From assembly GCA_011524395.1 (NCBI GenBank), contig WTKN01000136.1, forward strand, positions 1 through 33,493: a DNA stretch of 33,493 nucleotides, written 5' to 3'. Origin of the DNA: Moorena sp. SS36440bin_2 (GTDB lineage: Bacteria; Cyanobacteriota; Cyanobacteriia; Cyanobacteriales; Coleofasciculaceae). Below, one piece after another: positions 33,457 through 33,493 of the stretch. Made by a program: the position numbers and the translations under genes. Each line of letters opens with the position of its first letter. The first letter of the stretch is position 1. The notes beneath the pieces were generated by a model that was not told where the DNA came from, made no database searches, and saw only the letters and a list, made by a program, of their open reading frames with translations.

Positions 33457-33493
33457 TCAATTTCGGGCTGGATTTAATAAATATAACGGATGT
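33443..33493 (+). repeat. Conserved block, copy 2 (cut by window end)
   Basis: The first 51 bases, from CTTTCCGGAGCTAGTCAATT on, are identical to copy 1 at 33135-33185. The terminator is expected just beyond the window. Confidence 0.85.

Overview
The window looks like a chromosome segment of a large-genome filamentous cyanobacterium of the Moorea/Moorena or other Oscillatoriales type. The signs are HIP1 octamers (GCGATCGC, e.g. near 13740, 23600, 25670 and 25743), many 7-8 bp tandem repeats between genes, a dense family of short palindromic repeats, IS200/IS605-type tnpB elements, a long NB-ARC/WD40 protein, Uma2 and DUF4058 proteins, and the cyanobacterial pair DUF2157/GDYXXLXY. The genus is an inference from these traits.

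Region 1 (about 119-9454, all minus strand) is a compact aromatic secondary-metabolism locus. It starts with a class I aldolase of the ADH-synthase/GriI type, whose stop overlaps the start (TAATG) of a type II 3-dehydroquinate synthase (GriH type). In actinobacteria this pair makes 3-amino-4-hydroxybenzoate from aspartate semialdehyde and dihydroxyacetone phosphate. Then come an unrecognised 92-aa protein, an AMP-forming acyl/aryl ligase, an O-methyltransferase, an FMN azoreductase-type enzyme, an AhpD/carboxymuconolactone-decarboxylase-fold protein, a PobA-type flavin hydroxylase and, after a repeat-rich gap, a DUF3050 heme-oxygenase-fold protein with a plausible metal site. The set recalls the core of the cremeomycin pathway without its nitrite-forming genes. 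The product is unknown.

Region 2 (9455-20878) is accessory DNA. A 744-bp gene-free stretch carries two clusters of 12-bp direct repeats and a 14-bp palindrome. It precedes a STAND NTPase with 14 WD40 repeats. A DUF4058 gene follows that has been cut into three pieces by two tnpB elements (excision can be modelled exactly at 14170-15760 and 15843-17617) and damaged further by an in-frame stop and a palindromic repeat. The same palindromic repeats sit inside both tnpB genes, several of them in frame. A DUF262-AlbA_2 fusion (a possible defence protein) and a Uma2-type nuclease close the region.

Region 3 (20879-31062) holds a 31-codon membrane ORF abutting a third tnpB element with an intact tnpB. 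Ordinary genes follow: rpiA, an RRM RNA-binding protein, DUF2157 plus GDYXXLXY, sppA, fni and pyrR.

Region 4 (31063-33493) has a secreted or anchored protein with five peptidoglycan-binding repeats. Next is a non-annotated repeat family: three copies of a conserved block, the two complete enough to judge carrying a 30-32-codon hydrophobic, cationic-tailed peptide gene with frame-preserving indels. The two blocks whose 3' ends are visible finish in an intrinsic terminator. This looks like a tandem small-membrane-peptide locus of type I toxin style.
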